Source of the DNA: Misgurnus anguillicaudatus
Taxonomy: Eukaryota > Chordata > Actinopteri > Cypriniformes > Cobitidae
Assembly: GCF_027580225.2 (NCBI RefSeq)
Contig: NC_073358.2
Coordinates: 32,886,501 to 32,950,500 of the forward strand
Direction: 5' to 3'
DNA length: 64,000 nucleotides
Part shown: positions 1-12,809 of the stretch, piece by piece
How the letters are laid out: every line of letters starts with the position of its first letter
Numbering within the stretch: the stretch's first letter is position 1
The notes under the pieces: model-generated
The model's database searches: none
Told to the model about the DNA's origin: nothing
What the model saw: the letters and a program-made list of their open reading frames with translations, nothing else
Position numbers and translations under genes: made by a program

Positions 1-115
1 AATTAAAAAACAGCTTGAAATGGAATTACTGTTTGTGTGTGAAAGAGAAAGAAAGATAGAAAGTGAGAGACTTTAATACAATTTTTGACAGAAATGGTGC
101 TTACTGCGTTAAAAT

Positions 116-1113
116 TAGGGGTGCACCGATATATTGTCTGATGATGCTTGCTATGCTTCTCAATGAATAACGGTAAAATGCCGCTACATCCAAAAGCCAG
201 AGGGCGCTCTCGTGCAGAAACTCAATATGCGCTGTAGACGAAGAACTATACACACGCAGCTATGACATGCAACTCCAGGAAATGTCTTAAGGATATATTT
301 GTATAGAGACAGAGCGCAGTTATGCAAATTTGAAAACCACGCCCACCGGGGGGGAACACAATCCAACCGTCTTCATTGACTTTGTATTGCGAGAAGCCGC
401 CTCCTTGTCATTTCTGGCTTATAACATAAAACTGAATAATGCCTAAAAGCTGCTGTGTGACAATATTTACAGCTAACAAGCCAAAGAACCCAGAAATAAG
501 TTTTTATAAGCTGTCGAGCCATAAAACCCTGCCTTTGAGGAGAACAAAGTGGATCGCCGACTACGTTTCCCCCTAGTGGATGCAGTTCTACTAATATGAA
601 TACTATGAAAAGTTGCCCGTTTACACTTTTCTGTCTGTAAATGCTCGTTTTTTGAGCTCGACAGCTTATAAAAACTTATTTCTGGGTTCTTTGGCTTGTT
701 ACCTGTACATATTGTCACACAGCAGCTTTAAGGCATTATTCCAGAAATGACAAGGAGGCGGCCTCTCTCGATACAAAGTCAATGGAGACGTTGGATTGTC
801 CCCCCCAAATGGGCGTGGTTTTCAGGTTATGATGCGCTGCGCTGTGTCTCTATTGCTGTTCTTTGAATTTCTTCAGGAATTTTCATGATAATAAAGAATA
901 TGTATAATGATTAAATGTTTGACGATTGTTGCTTTTTCAAATGCATGTATTAACTACTCAAACTAACAGTGATTTCAGATCGATAAGGACTTACTTATCA
1001 AAAGCCGTAGTAACGTAACGTTACATGAAATAATTGTAAATAATATTGGCTGTGCGATTTAGAATAGTTATCGGCAACATTAGTGTATATCGGCATTTAT
1101 TTGTGCACCCCTA
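116..1113. mobile_element. Non-autonomous hAT element with internal foldback
   Basis: Ends are inverted (TAGGGGTGCACC at 116; GGTGCACCCCTA-type end at 1113, one mismatch). An exact 8-bp TSD GTTAAAAT lies at 108-115 and 1114-1121. No transposase frame. A palindromic segment at about 305-851 sits inside, bounded by AGAGACAG and its complement. Confidence 0.88.
305..851. mobile_element. Foldback (long inverted repeat) element nested in the hAT
   Basis: Left arm (about 305-545) and right arm (about 640-851) are imperfect reverse complements: AGAGACAGAGCGCAG faces CTGCGCTGTGTCTCT, and the sequence next to AACCACGCCCA is mirrored at about 816. The related hAT at 9154 lacks this block, which supports a later insertion. 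Confidence 0.65.
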
Positions 1114-1121
1114 GTTAAAAT

Positions 1122-2435
1122 GCATTTTAAAAACTGCTTTTCAAATAAAACCAAGTATTTCAAAAGACGACATCTCTTTGTATTCTGTCTAGATATGGTA
1201 TAAATGCAACAAGATATGCACCACATATTTCAATGCAGTGAAATTTCAACCCCCAGACAACAAGTGGCAAACCCCTCCAACAAGAATCAAATACACACAT
1301 GCACAATATTAAAGGAAAACGTTAACTTGCATGAGAATGTAATATGCAAATTTGGATTGGGCTCAAATCCAGAATAAAGCAAGCCATCTTTATCAAAGCT
1401 GAACACTGGGTGAGCTTGAAGCACTGCCTGCCAGCAACCAGCTCTTAACACCGTACAAACATCTTTACTCCGACAACTAACTCAATTCACACCTTTAGTG
1501 GTGCAAAACACATATTGTTCTTGAGTCTCACAATGCCGCATGTGTCAGCAAGCTGAAACATTAAAAGTAGTATCCTAGTAGACAATAAAATGATTAACGT
1601 CAAATGCCATTGATTCATAACATTTTATCCTTACTCCTCACTTAATCCACTCAGCATAATGTAAATCTGCAGAGTGAATGGACATTATAAACTAGGACCT
1701 ACTGTTAGTAGCTGTCAGGTTCACAAGTGCTAAACAAATTAGTGTGACTGTGAATACAAACAAAATTACACCCCTACCCTTATGAATATTAAAAAGTACA
1801 CCTCTACCTTATGAATATTGAGTATGGTTAACAACAAAATAATAATTAAATAATTAAACAAAGAGTTTACAGACATGAAACAGATCATTTTGAAAAGGTC
1901 TGAATTTCTATTGCAGTTATAGCGCTTAATGGAGTTTTGTTAATCTGCAGTTTGGCCTACTTTCACCATCATACTATATTAGGACTCTAAAGATGATTAC
2001 AAATGTTTTATGTGCTGCACAGTTGGACAATAGGCCAAAAATACAGTATAAAGCAACATTAATGTCCTGCTTACATTATACTTGTGTTCTGGATGTTTTT
2101 GGCTATGGTGGATTTAATGTTTATTACTCTCACTGGAGCAATAAGAAGTGTGCAGGGCTGAGAGGTTCTAGTGAATAGTAAGCATAACATAAAATCTCAT
2201 TGCTTTGTCATCAACTATCAAATTCACCATTGCTTTGTCTGCATTTATAAGTACATACTCTGTCTGAACAATGGCTAAATGTAAATAAGTCTGTCTATAC
2301 ACTATACATCACATATGGGGTAGGGGTATACTAGAAATACAGCGTTTTCATGGCGTAATGAAAGCATCCTGTGTAACACTACGTGTCATGAAAGGTCATT
2401 TCAAAAGACATGTGTTTCTTCTTACATATCAACAG
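1122..2435. other. Non-coding, AT-rich, nothing recognised
   Basis: Only short chance open frames. No transposon ends or exon signals recognised. Confidence 0.4.
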
Positions 2436-2439
2436 ACTC

Positions 2440-2590
2440 AAACACTACACAAATGGTCAAAAAATGGTCCCTAGTTGTCACTGGGGCTGTACCCTTTCAT
2501 ATTAGCACCTCAACGGTATATACTGGTACCTTTTAAAGGATAAAGTCCCAGTGAAAGCTTGCGACCATTTTTACCATTGCAATGCAGCCA
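2440..2590. repeat. Dispersed repeat, same family as 31640-31815
   Basis: Shares GTCCCAGTGA with an adjacent AAAGGATAAA/AAAGGTAAA stretch, plus GGGGC-GTACC, with the 31.7-kb copy. Probably an old non-autonomous DNA transposon. Ends not resolved. Confidence 0.45.
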
Positions 2591-3054
2591 AGACGAAATA
2601 GTTTAGTAATGGGTAATATACGTTTAGGTAACTACACAACATTCACAGTTACAAAAATACAATCCATGTCAATTTATTTTACTTAAAATTATTATTATGT
2701 GAGAATAAGAGGGTTGCACACCGGACGCACAGCTCAGCGCCGCGCAGTTCTAAAAAAAAAAAATTGAACACATTGTTTTCTATGAGTTATACGCACACTG
2801 GCGCCAACAGGTGGCACCTGTCCGCGGCGCCCAGCTTTGACTCAGGAAGTTGCTCAAACCCCTGTCGCACCACAGAGCACCACTTACATAGTTTAACATT
2901 AAATAACATCATATTTGTCCCAAATCATTTTTTTTTAGCATTTTGAAGTAGACGCTATCTGACTAAGCTCACGCTATTTAATGTGCACTTCCAGTTTACG
3001 ATACCTCCGAGTTGTCCTAGACGCGAGTCGACGCAGCGCTGAGCCCTTATGTGC

Positions 3055-3186
3055 CTGTATAGCTTGGGGGTAGAGCATTGTGTTCGTCATGGATTCGAAC
3101 TCAGGGAACACACTGATAAAACATGTATACCTTGTAATATACCGTAAGTTGCTTTGGATAAAAGTTTCTGACAAATGCATAAATAT
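3055..3186 (+). repeat. tRNA-derived SINE copy
   Basis: A box B-like GGATTCGAACT lies at about 3091, and the tail TTGGATAAAAG...AAATGCATAAAT is shared with copies at 30340, 19733, 62566, 14637 and 44155. Too diverged to be a tRNA gene. Confidence 0.65.
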
Positions 3187-3759
3187 ATAAATAAAATGCG
3201 TTGTAATAATAAGGACTATTACATAAAAGTAATTATATAAAAGTAATTGACCATTTAGAATCAAGTTTCCATACAGTATGGAAAATAATATGAAATCTGG
3301 ATGAATGTGTTGGAAATGATATCAGGTCTAAATGTAAAAAATAAATTCAGTTGTAGTGATGATCATGCAATATGGAATGACAATGAACTTAAGTCCTTAC
3401 AAGGACAAGGAAAATGATCTGTGCAGAAGGAGAGCAGTTTCAGGATAAAAGTGTATCCTGTGTTCTCTCTCAGCATCCAGCTGTCTGCTAAAACCGGCCA
3501 ATCCATGCAGATGGGGTTGCAATCTGTTTTAAAGGCTCATCACCATATTAGAATAGTTTTTGTCAGAGACTGATTTACATACATTTGTCATGTTTTAAAA
3601 TGAGGTCCAGGGCCTGAGTGAGCAGGTAATCGTCAAAATATGCTACATTTTTATCCTAGAACATTAAGCAGATAAGAAAAAAGACCAAGGCCAGATCAAA
3701 CACACTCATTAATTGTAAAATCTCATGAATATTTTTAGGCAGCAAATGCATCACTTATA

Positions 3760-4130
3760 TTTGACCACAAAACCAGTTATAAGTGTCAATTTTTTTTATT
3801 AAGATTTATACATCATCTGAACGTTGAATAAATAAGCTTTTCATTTATGTATTATTTGTTAGAATCTGACAATATTTGGCCTGAGATACCGGTATTTGAA
3901 GAAAAAAAATCAATGAGATAATCGCCTTTAAAGTTGTCCAAACGAAGTCGTTAACAATAGTATTCACTCACAAAAATAGTTTCCTTATATTTACGGTAAA
4001 AAAATGTACAAAGAAACTTTAAGAAATATGATCTTTACATAATATCCTAACGATTTTTGACATAAAAAAAATCTTTATAATTTTACATATAATGTATTGT
4101 TGGCTATTGCTACAAACATACTTGTGTAAT
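3760..4130. repeat. Dispersed 'GACCACAAAACCAG' repeat
   Basis: Starts TGACCACAAAACCAGTTATAA and runs through an AT-rich body with AATAAATAAGCTTT. This pattern is common in cyprinid genomes. The right end is not resolved. Confidence 0.45.
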
Positions 4131-4744
4131 TTAAAACTAGTTATGTATGATGACTCTTTAAATCAAGACATAATCTAATATAGAGCACAATTTATAAAAG
4201 CTTGACTTGTCTGCTCTGATAGCAATTCAGCTAAATGGGTTTAAAACGGTTGTGTTAAAACACCACAATCAAATAAGTAAAAAAAATTGTGTAATAAAAT
4301 GCTCGATTGCATATTTTAATATTTTACAAAGACAAGGTAATATATGGAAGATGTAGCCAAATATATTGAAAATAACTACAAATTAAGACATATAACTTTG
4401 TTAAACATAAAGAGATTTCTGTAGGATGGTTACTTTAAAGACCTACACTAGCTGCGTTTTCATTACCCTTCGAATTGCTCAAATAACGAATTGAAAGTGT
4501 GCCCAATAAAAACACTGCAATTTTGCATAAACTCCCATATATAGCAGTTTTACACTCGTTTGATGTGCTGCGCAAAAAACGTCAAGGTGCATGACATCAA
4601 CATACCACAAAGACGATTCGGGAGTCGACTGCTCTGTATGGTTTCGAGTCGCTCTCGCAGTATTTTAATCTCATTCGCATGCCAGTCCGCACGATGCTGT
4701 AAGAAATCGAATGCATCTATCGGCATGGTTTTTGGAATTACTTA

Positions 4745-5217
4745 AGCCCAATTTATAGTCGTGCGTATACGTAGCCTAAAATTTTAACACCGCATTAGGT
4801 CTATGCGGACCGCAAGCGCGGCGATTGGTCCACCAGAACCCCTCCCATCAGGTAAAAAACTGCGTCATAGGTATTTCCGTTTGCGACGGTGAAAACAAAG
4901 AATGATCAAGTTGAGGAGTGATTTAACTCAAACTGCAACAAAAGTCCCTGTTTATTTACTTCCATCATTGCTGGTCTTCTCAAATCATACACAACAAGTT
5001 GCCATTTCTTCTTCGTTTGTGGATTAAACTTGCCAAGCTGCTTCTTTGACGTTCGCACTGCTACTGTGGTTACATGCGTAAAACTGCCTACCAGCATTCT
5101 GTGCGTGTGTTTGCACGTCGACGCGGACGACGACACAAAAGTATAAATGAAAACCAATGCGGAACCTATGCCGTTGCGGTTACGCCGTAGCACCTACGCA
5201 CAAATATAACGAGCCCT
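4745..5217. mobile_element. Harbinger-like MITE, copy 1
   Basis: 473 bp between TTA target duplications (4742-4744, 5218-5220). Ends are AGCCCAATTTATAGTCGTGC and CCTACGCACAAATATAACG...AGCCCT. The body matches the copy at 10239 in the opposite orientation. Confidence 0.8.
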
Positions 5218-5344
5218 TTATTGCGAGACAAGAAAATTTCGCTTTAGTAACATAATGAAAACGGTGTCATTTCGCAATAGTTTTTGTCAACATTTAGTAA
5301 ATAATGCAAAAATTTTGCGCAAATCAAGCACAGCTGAACAAGCT

Positions 5345-5455
5345 AATCAAGGTCTAAGGAGTCACCTGAAACCTACAGGTAGGCAAGTTTTTATCAGGAT
5401 TGAAGCTAAAATCTGCAGGCACTCCAGGACCGACGTTGCCTACCCCTGGACTAGT
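5345..5455. repeat. Fragment of hAT MITE of the CTCCAGGAC-type
   Basis: Contains AATCAAGGTCT, CTGCAGGCACTCCAGGACC and GCCTACCCCTG, the same arrangement as the short elements at 23896 and 24098. Truncated and diverged. Confidence 0.5.
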
Positions 5456-7300
5456 ACATATTTTAAGCACCCTAATGCATCTCACTGACACTGATAACTG
5501 ACAAGATAAAAGAAGTGAGAAAAGGCTTTTCCGCTGCTCTGTTACTCTATACATCTCCTGTAGACTCTTCTGAAGATGGCACTGATGACCTTTAAGTCTT
5601 TGGCGAAAAAAGGTATTTGATCCCTCAATTTTCTTCTTACACTCAAGTGAGTTACTGTTAAAGTTTCACAGTGGCAGCGCTTTCTTTATAATCCAGTTGG
5701 TGCTTTAAAAAGAATAGTTCACTTAAAATTAAATGACGTCCTTATTTACTCTCCCCCATGTCATTCCAAACCTTTGTGACTGTTTGTGACCCTGTCTGTG
5801 AAATCTAGGCTAAAGTCTCATAACCTAAAGTTGGATTTTAGTCACTGATTTCAATCATTCATGTGGCCTTAGTCAAGATATCAAGGTTTACATGATGTAT
5901 GATGACTTTATGTAAAAAATGGTCACATTTCTCCGACTGATGTTGGTCGTTTTTCTATTGTATGGCTTCTGAAGACACAGAACATAAGTAGTATCAACCT
6001 TTTAAAAGCTTGAAAGCTTCAGTACCCATTCACTGTAATTGCATGGAAAGATTGACCTCTACAATTACTTTACCTCAAGCATTTCTTCCCCTTATAAACT
6101 AATATCTGCTGATCTGCTGTCAATAAACTAATGCTTTCCATTTGCTCAAAACACAACCTTGCACTTGAGAGCAGAGGTTAGCATCATAGGTTCTAGCAAT
6201 GGTTAGCTGCTTTCCTTCAAAGTTGCCTACTAATTGTGTTTATGATCTTCTACCATCTGCTGAGAGAAGAATTAGCCTTTGGATTGAGGGCTGTGGGAGT
6301 TGTTTATTTCCAAACCCCCGGCCCCCTGAGATGTGATTAATTGGTGGATGAAAACATATCCCTTTCAATAACTCCTTTGCTGAAGCTTGTCCTGGGTACA
6401 CGCGCTGAGACCATCAAGGCAATTTTGGTAGATTTAATCTGAAGTCTAATATGAAATTCATCAAATGCTGACCACTCTAATAGGTTTAAATAGAGAGCAC
6501 TAAAGTAATAAAGTTTTGCTTTTTCGTCTCATTTAGCGGGGAGAATGTTCTTCCAGGAACTCACTTGCTCAGAAAGCCTTGAGTTTTTTACACAGAACAC
6601 TTAGGAAAAATGGGGAAACCTATTAAGATTATTAAAGAAAAAATTCAAACATCACTTCCTAAATACTCTACAGACTCCAGTTCCAGTTATCAACTCTTTC
6701 CCTGCCAGCGTTTTTTTTTTTTTTTTTTTTGCTAGCAATTTTTATGATTTTCATAAAAGTTTAATGCCTTCCTTTAAATATAAATAATGTAAAAACCGAC
6801 CCCCTGCTTTTTAAACAAAACGGGAAAAAAAGAGTTTCATCCTATCTCCATTTATTCTCTTTTTATCACCTCTTACATATGGGGTAGGTTTCTTCTTCAA
6901 AGAGATAAATGCATTTTTCAAAAACATCAGATTCAGAACAAAGCAAACACAGAGTTTTTACTGTTTTTGAATAAGTTGATGCTTTAGTGTTTTATAAATT
7001 GGGTAAGAGCACCACCTAGTGGAAAATAGTGGAAATATGGATTGCCGTAAAAGCTCGTCATTAGCAGTGAAACATTTTCTCTTAATTGATGAGATGACTC
7101 ATCAATGGCGGGGAAAGAGTTAAAAGAGAATGTACAGTATACGATTTCATATAGTGATCTGAATAGGTTTGGATCTCTGTGGTTATCACTGAAATAGTGT
7201 TGCTTGTCTCTATGGGGGTGTTACAGGAAGGTAATATGCTTGGGATGTGTGCTGAATTGCAAAACACACTTACAAGAAATAAATACAGATTGTGTATATA
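5456..7300. other. Non-coding stretch with minor repeats
   Basis: Holds a TTAA-family fragment near 5706-5785 (AATAGTTCAC...), a 'TGTGACCCTGTCTGTGAAA' repeat at 5787-5935, a T-run at 6711-6730 and a (TA)n at 7298-7310. No exons recognised. Confidence 0.4.
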
Positions 7301-7311
7301 TATATATATAT

Positions 7312-7460
7312 TAGGGCTGGGTATTGGCAAGGGCCTCTCGATACCATACGTATCCCGATACATGGGTCATGATACGATACATATCACGGTACAATACGAT
7401 GCGTTGTGTGTTTCGATACATTGCAATACTTTTTCTTTTTTTATTACAAAATTAATTATT
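7312..7460. mobile_element. Truncated hAT end (TAGGGCTGGGTATTG)
   Basis: Begins TAGGGCTGGGTATTGGC next to a TA tract, followed by repeated GATAC motifs typical of fish hAT termini. No matching right end before the (TA)n at 7482-7508. Confidence 0.5.
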
Positions 7461-7508
7461 TGTTCTTTTAGATATATCCACTATATATATATATATATAT
7501 ATATATAT

Positions 7509-8810
7509 TAGGGCTGTCAATAGATTAAAAAAATTAATCTAGATTAATCGCATGATTTCATGAGTTAACTCGCGATTAATCGCAAATTAATCGCACATTT
7601 TTATCCATTCTAAATTTACCCTAATTCAACACTTTTCAGGTTTTTAATACTCTAATCATATATACATATATAGATGCTTTATGCAAATGTATGTTAACAA
7701 CAGCCTGTTTACATTTTTAACAGAATCATCAGCCATTGTTTTGTATATGAATTTTCCTTTCAGAAGATTTTTCTATCTTCATTTTTGTTTGCTGCTGCAT
7801 CATTTGTGACCTGTGCTGGCAAGTTGAGTCGGAATTAGCAAATTAAAAAAAAATAGTTGTTCATATTTTGACATTCTCAATTAAAACATAGAACAATGCA
7901 TGATTTGTTGAAATATAACAAAATATGACAGAACTACACGTGTTTGAAGTTGAAAGAGTCAAATTACCACAAAATTACCACATCCATACATTATATTACC
8001 ACATGAATACATAAATCACTGGTGAAACTAATAGATTTAGCACACACAAAGCAAAAACATCATCAATGTATGTTCAACTTTTTTTTCCTTTTGTTTGATT
8101 GACATTGAGACAGACTGCTTAAAATCTAAGTGATCTAATATAATGTTACACATCAGATATTTTTATCCAAAAGTTAACCAAACATTTACTTAAGACATAA
8201 CAGATTATAGATCTTACCTGCGTGAATTCTTATCAAAACAGATATTTGTAAAACTGTAATTTTGTGTAGATGTCTATATATCCGGGTCGCGCACTCGCGC
8301 GTCTGTCTGCACGCGCTTCAGATATCAGTCAGTCAGCGTGAGGGGATCGCTTTTGAGTCTTGTCGCTCTTAATAACTCTTTAACATTAATCAGGTACCGA
8401 ACTTTATCCCTCTTAATGACTATTTTAACATCAAGCAAGTCATGCAGTCTATTTTCTAAGTCATGCATAAAAGCGAAACCAAAATGAATTGAGACACATT
8501 TTTGTATTAGATTAAGCATTAGGAGGACGGTAACGTTACACCTCTCAGACGTATAAATAAAGATTCAGATGTCCAACGATCATAGAGCATTGGATTTGCT
8601 AGACGATTTGCTTAATGTTCTTATTTCTATGAAAACCTTTTACTCATTTAGACAGAGTCACATTTGTCTGCGTCTCTGTTCATTCAACTATGGGCTGGAC
8701 CAAGGGTCAAACAGAAATTGCGCGTTGCGTTAATATCCGTTAATAAAATTAGTGCCGTTAAAAGGAATTTGCGTTAACGCGTTATTAACGCGTTAAATTT
8801 GACAGCCCTA
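7509..8810. mobile_element. Non-autonomous hAT element with AATTAATCG/TTAACG ends
   Basis: Begins TAGGGCTGTCAATAG and ends AAATTTGACAGCCCTA; flanks are ATATATAT on both sides (8 bp, but inside TA repeats). Subterminal ATTAATCGC repeats on the left face TTAACGCG repeats on the right. No transposase. Confidence 0.85.
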
Positions 8811-8954
8811 ATATATATATATATTAATATTTTAATTTTCATGTGCACATTTATGAGGAAGAAACAACGTTTTGAATGTGACATTTCTACATTTTGGTTG
8901 TGACAATTCTGTAAGTTGCATTTAGAAAACAATGCAAAACATTCGCATTGGCAT

Positions 8955-9998
8955 TTAATGCTGTTGCTGGGTACACACCAAAAGATTTTTTACATCTTAT
9001 AAAATTTTCAAAATGTGATGGACCACAAACATGAGGATAAAAAAAATCCTTGATTTAACCGTTTTGCTTCTAACCGTTTTTGCTTCTACACCACACACAA
9101 ACAGATTTTCAACCTTGACTGTGAAAACAGGAAATCTCGCAAAGTCTCGTGAGTAGGGCTGTGACGATTAATCGTGCAAATGCGCGTTTTCTTAATGAAT
9201 GAATTTGAATGAATTACGGTGAAATGCCGCCACATCCAAAAGCTAGGGGGCGCTCTCATGTAGAAACACCATTTGTGCCACAGAAGAAGTAGTATTACAA
9301 ACGCTATTCCAGGAAATGTCTATAGGAATATTTATATCGCTGTTCTTCAGATTGTTTCAGGTATTTTCATGATAATATTTTTTTTTTTGAATGATTGTGT
9401 TTGACGAGTGTTGCTTTTTTAAATTCACATTATAAACGACTGAAATTCATAGTGATTTTAGATTGAAAAGGACTTCCTACTGATCACAGAGCCGTAGTAC
9501 ACTAACAAGCTGTGCATGAAACACAGAATCGGAGCTTTGCGATTCAGAATCAATTTTAGGCAGGTCTTTTTAATGGGACACACAATGAATCGTCACAGCC
9601 CTACTCGTGAGACTTCAGAATAAGCATGTCGAACGAAATGCAGAAAGAAATGTCCATGCTTCCGCCTTCCATCATCTTGCTTCTGATTGGATATTGTTTC
9701 GTTTCATGTGATAATCTCAAGAGCATGCACACGTTTGTCCTCGGGGTTCCCCCCACACATAAGGATTTCTGATCGTAAATAGTAAACACGTTTAATATTT
9801 ACGATTCGCGATTGGGGCGGCTCCGACGTTCTTCCGATCAGGTTCGGACACTCTTAACACACCTCACACCAAAGGAAAATCTGATAAGATAATCTGTAGA
9901 ACCATCAAGATAACCGGGACATAGCTACTGTAGGATTGTTGAAGGGGGGAAATCGGCCCAAAATCAGCCGCATTATCTTTTGGTGTATACCCAGCATA
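8955..9998. mobile_element. Outer TIR element interrupted by a hAT
   Basis: Left end TGCTGGGTACACACCAAAAG and right end CTTTTGGTGTATACCCAGCA are inverted copies about 1 kb apart. The hAT at 9154-9603 lies inside. TSD not certain; Harbinger-like by end style. Confidence 0.6.
9154..9603. mobile_element. 450-bp non-autonomous hAT element
   Basis: TAGGGCTGTGACGATTAATCG at the left and CGTCACAGCCCTA at the right, with exact 8-bp TSD CTCGTGAG (9146-9153, 9604-9611). Its core matches the core of the hAT at 116 although the termini differ. Confidence 0.9.
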
Positions 9999-10238
9999 AG
10001 CTACCAAATAATCCACCAAGTTACACAATGCAGCACAATGAACAAGTCTGCTATCATCACATTGGTATTCAAAAAAGTCAAGAAAAACAAGAAACTTTGA
10101 GGAAAATGATTTGGCGGAATCCTTTCTAAGAAAAAAGAAAATAAAAAAGAGCTCGTAATTATATCTGTTTTGTGTAAAAACATAGACAGATTCACATGGG
10201 ATTGATGTTGCCTCCATACGCTCTCATAATGTGCTTTA

Positions 10239-10756
10239 AGGGCTCGTTATAGTCGTGCGTAGGTCCTACGGCGTAGCAGCGACGGTGTAGGTTCCGCGTC
10301 GGTTTTCATTTATACTTTTGCGTCGTCGTCCGCGTCGACGTGCAAACACACGCGCGACCGCTGGTGGGCAGTATCCACGCGTGTAACCACAGTAGCAGCG
10401 CGACCGTCAGAGAAGAAGAAACCGGGCAAGTTAACCCACATACGAAGAAGAAACAGCAACTGTTGTGTATAATTTGAGAAGACCAGCAATGATGGAAGTA
10501 AATAAACAGCGACTTTTGTTGCAGTTTGAGTTAAATCACTCCTCAACTTGACTCATCTTTGTTTTCACCGTCACAAACGGAAATACCTATGATGCAGTTT
10601 TTTGTACCTGACGGGAGGGGTTCTGGTGGACCAATCACAGCGCTTGCGGTCCGCGTAGAACTGACGCGCTGTTAAAAATTTTGCGAGGTGCGCATCAGGC
10701 TACGCAGAGCTACGCACAGGCTATAGAAGAACCTACGCACGATTATAAATCGCCCT
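10239..10756. mobile_element. Harbinger-like MITE, copy 2
   Basis: 518 bp between TTA duplications (10236-10238, 10757-10759). Starts AGGGCTCGTTATAGTCGTGC and ends GCACGATTATAAATCGCCCT. It is inverted relative to the copy at 4745. The open frame at 10310-10546 is repeat sequence. Confidence 0.85.
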
Positions 10757-10759
10757 TTA

Positions 10760-11424
10760 GTCTAATGCAAATATTAACAAAAAGTGCAACACGGGTTCAA
10801 CAGAATGAGGCCTGCTGTTCTAAGATGCATGTATAAATGAACATGTGACTAAAAAGAAATATGATAAATGAGCTTTATGGGCTGAAGATGAATCAATGAC
10901 AGATTTTCGCACTGAGCAATGAGAATGAGACAAAGCAAGAGAGCCTTCTGCTCCTTCCGTTGCCTCACCTGTCAATAAACACAACAACAACACAGACAAC
11001 AGTCCCGCAATCTGTAGGTCGATATGTTTCAATCAGCAAATCAGTCCCGTATGAGCAGTGAAGCTTACAGTGTGCTTTCAATCAGGGTGAAGGACATTCC
11101 TGCTGTTACACGTACAAGCGCATTGAATTACAAAGGCTGGAAATGTAAAAGATCACCATACATGTAAAAGATAATCACTGCGATCAAATAAACCAAAGAC
11201 TGAGGAAAATTACAGTATGCATTATGAAATGAATAGCTCTGCTTCTTGATTGAACATTTTAATTAACCCTTGTGTGATTAGATGTGATGTTATTCACAAT
11301 ACAGCAAAAATTTGGCATCTCCATTACCGTATTGCTTAAATATGGAATATACATACAAATTGTGAGCAACACATATTATTGTAAAGAAACATATGCTGCT
11401 TCCGAAATCGCATACTGTGACAGT
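10760..11424. other. Non-coding, nothing recognised
   Basis: No transposon ends, exon signals or RNA gene seen. Confidence 0.35.
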
Positions 11425-11428
11425 AGGT

Positions 11429-12342
11429 GGGTGATTCTCACGAAACCATTGAAACACCACGGCACTAATGATTTTAGCTTTAAAATGTGTAGTATAGTAA
11501 CATTAAAAAGGATCAGAATTAACACAATACTGTGTTATACCTTGCACAATGTGTGATTTCAACATAAGAATTTATAATTGTAAATTTTATCTCATTTTCT
11601 GCTGAAATTCTCATTACCGCAATGTGTCCGGCTGTGTTTGAACATGCGTTATGTTGTAATTTAATCAAATTAACACAAAAATATTAAGAAAAAAAATAAA
11701 TGGATGTTTTGCTAGACTACTTTAGATGACAGAAAAAATATTTACTGAATATGTATAATAATAATGAAGAAAAATTAGGAAAATGATGTGTCCATGCCTG
11801 ATGTTCTCATCCACCGCAACACTTTTTGAGAACAGTTTAAGCACACATACAGAATTTTAATAAAGTTTGATTTTGAGTGACCAAGCACATGGACCAGTTA
11901 CTTCAAGATGGCTACAAGGTAAGATAATTTTTTACAGTTAATTTGAAATATTGTCTTGTCAGAATGCTTACATGACATTTTGATTATCATTACCGCAACA
12001 GATGCTTATTAAATGTTAATTTAATTAATAGAAGCATAATACTTTGATTTTAAATGCATGTGCAGAATCTCCAAATTATGTTCTTTCAGGTTTGTCATGT
12101 CATTTTGAAAATATGTCAGTGTTGATGTTTTCTGACTGTTGCTGTAATGAGATTTTTTAGGACTAATTTTTTAAAATTATGTTACAAAAAGTGTTAAATG
12201 ATATGTAAAAGTTTTTAAATTAATGTTCCCATTTACTCCAGACTTTGTTTTTCAATGTCTGGTGGGAAAAAATTTAAATTTAAGCAATTTTTACATTTTC
12301 ATGCTTGACATTTTTCAAACCAAGTTTTCGTGAGAATCACCC
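11429..12342. mobile_element. 4-bp-TSD element, copy 1
   Basis: GGGTGATTCTCACGAAAC at the left and GTTTTCGTGAGAATCACCC at the right; TSD AGGT (11425-11428, 12343-12346). Internal CATTACCGCAA motifs recur. No coding capacity. Superfamily not assigned. Confidence 0.85.
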
Positions 12343-12809
12343 AGGTACTGAATTAGATAAAGCACCTACTCATTGACCGTTAAAACAGCTTAGTATAAAT
12401 ATGGATAGTATGAATAAATTCGGACATACTACATCCACCATGTTGACCTTTGTGCTTTCAGACATTTTCTAATACCACAGCATTTCTTTAAATGCTGTTT
12501 TTTCCACTGTTTTTGCAATGTATATCATTACAGTTTTAAAACATTACTTTAGCACACAGATAAGGCATCAGAGAAATCTCATTAGCATACTGAAAGTCTC
12601 TCTTGCCCTATTCCTTTCTCGCTCCCTTTCTCATGCATGTATAATGATGATGAATATTTGGGGGAATCCTCAGGCTGAGGGATTAGCATTAACAATGTGT
12701 AAAAATTCGAGTGTTTCCAGAGACCTCTGGAGGGTTTTTTTCTCTTTCTGCTTGATGGATGCTCAGAAGAGCCTGGAGACATGACTAGTGGGGCGCAGTG
12801 TTGATAACT

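Noticed and set aside
7298..7508. (TA)n tracts as possible functional sites
   Set aside because: Simple repeats next to hAT insertions; no further signal.
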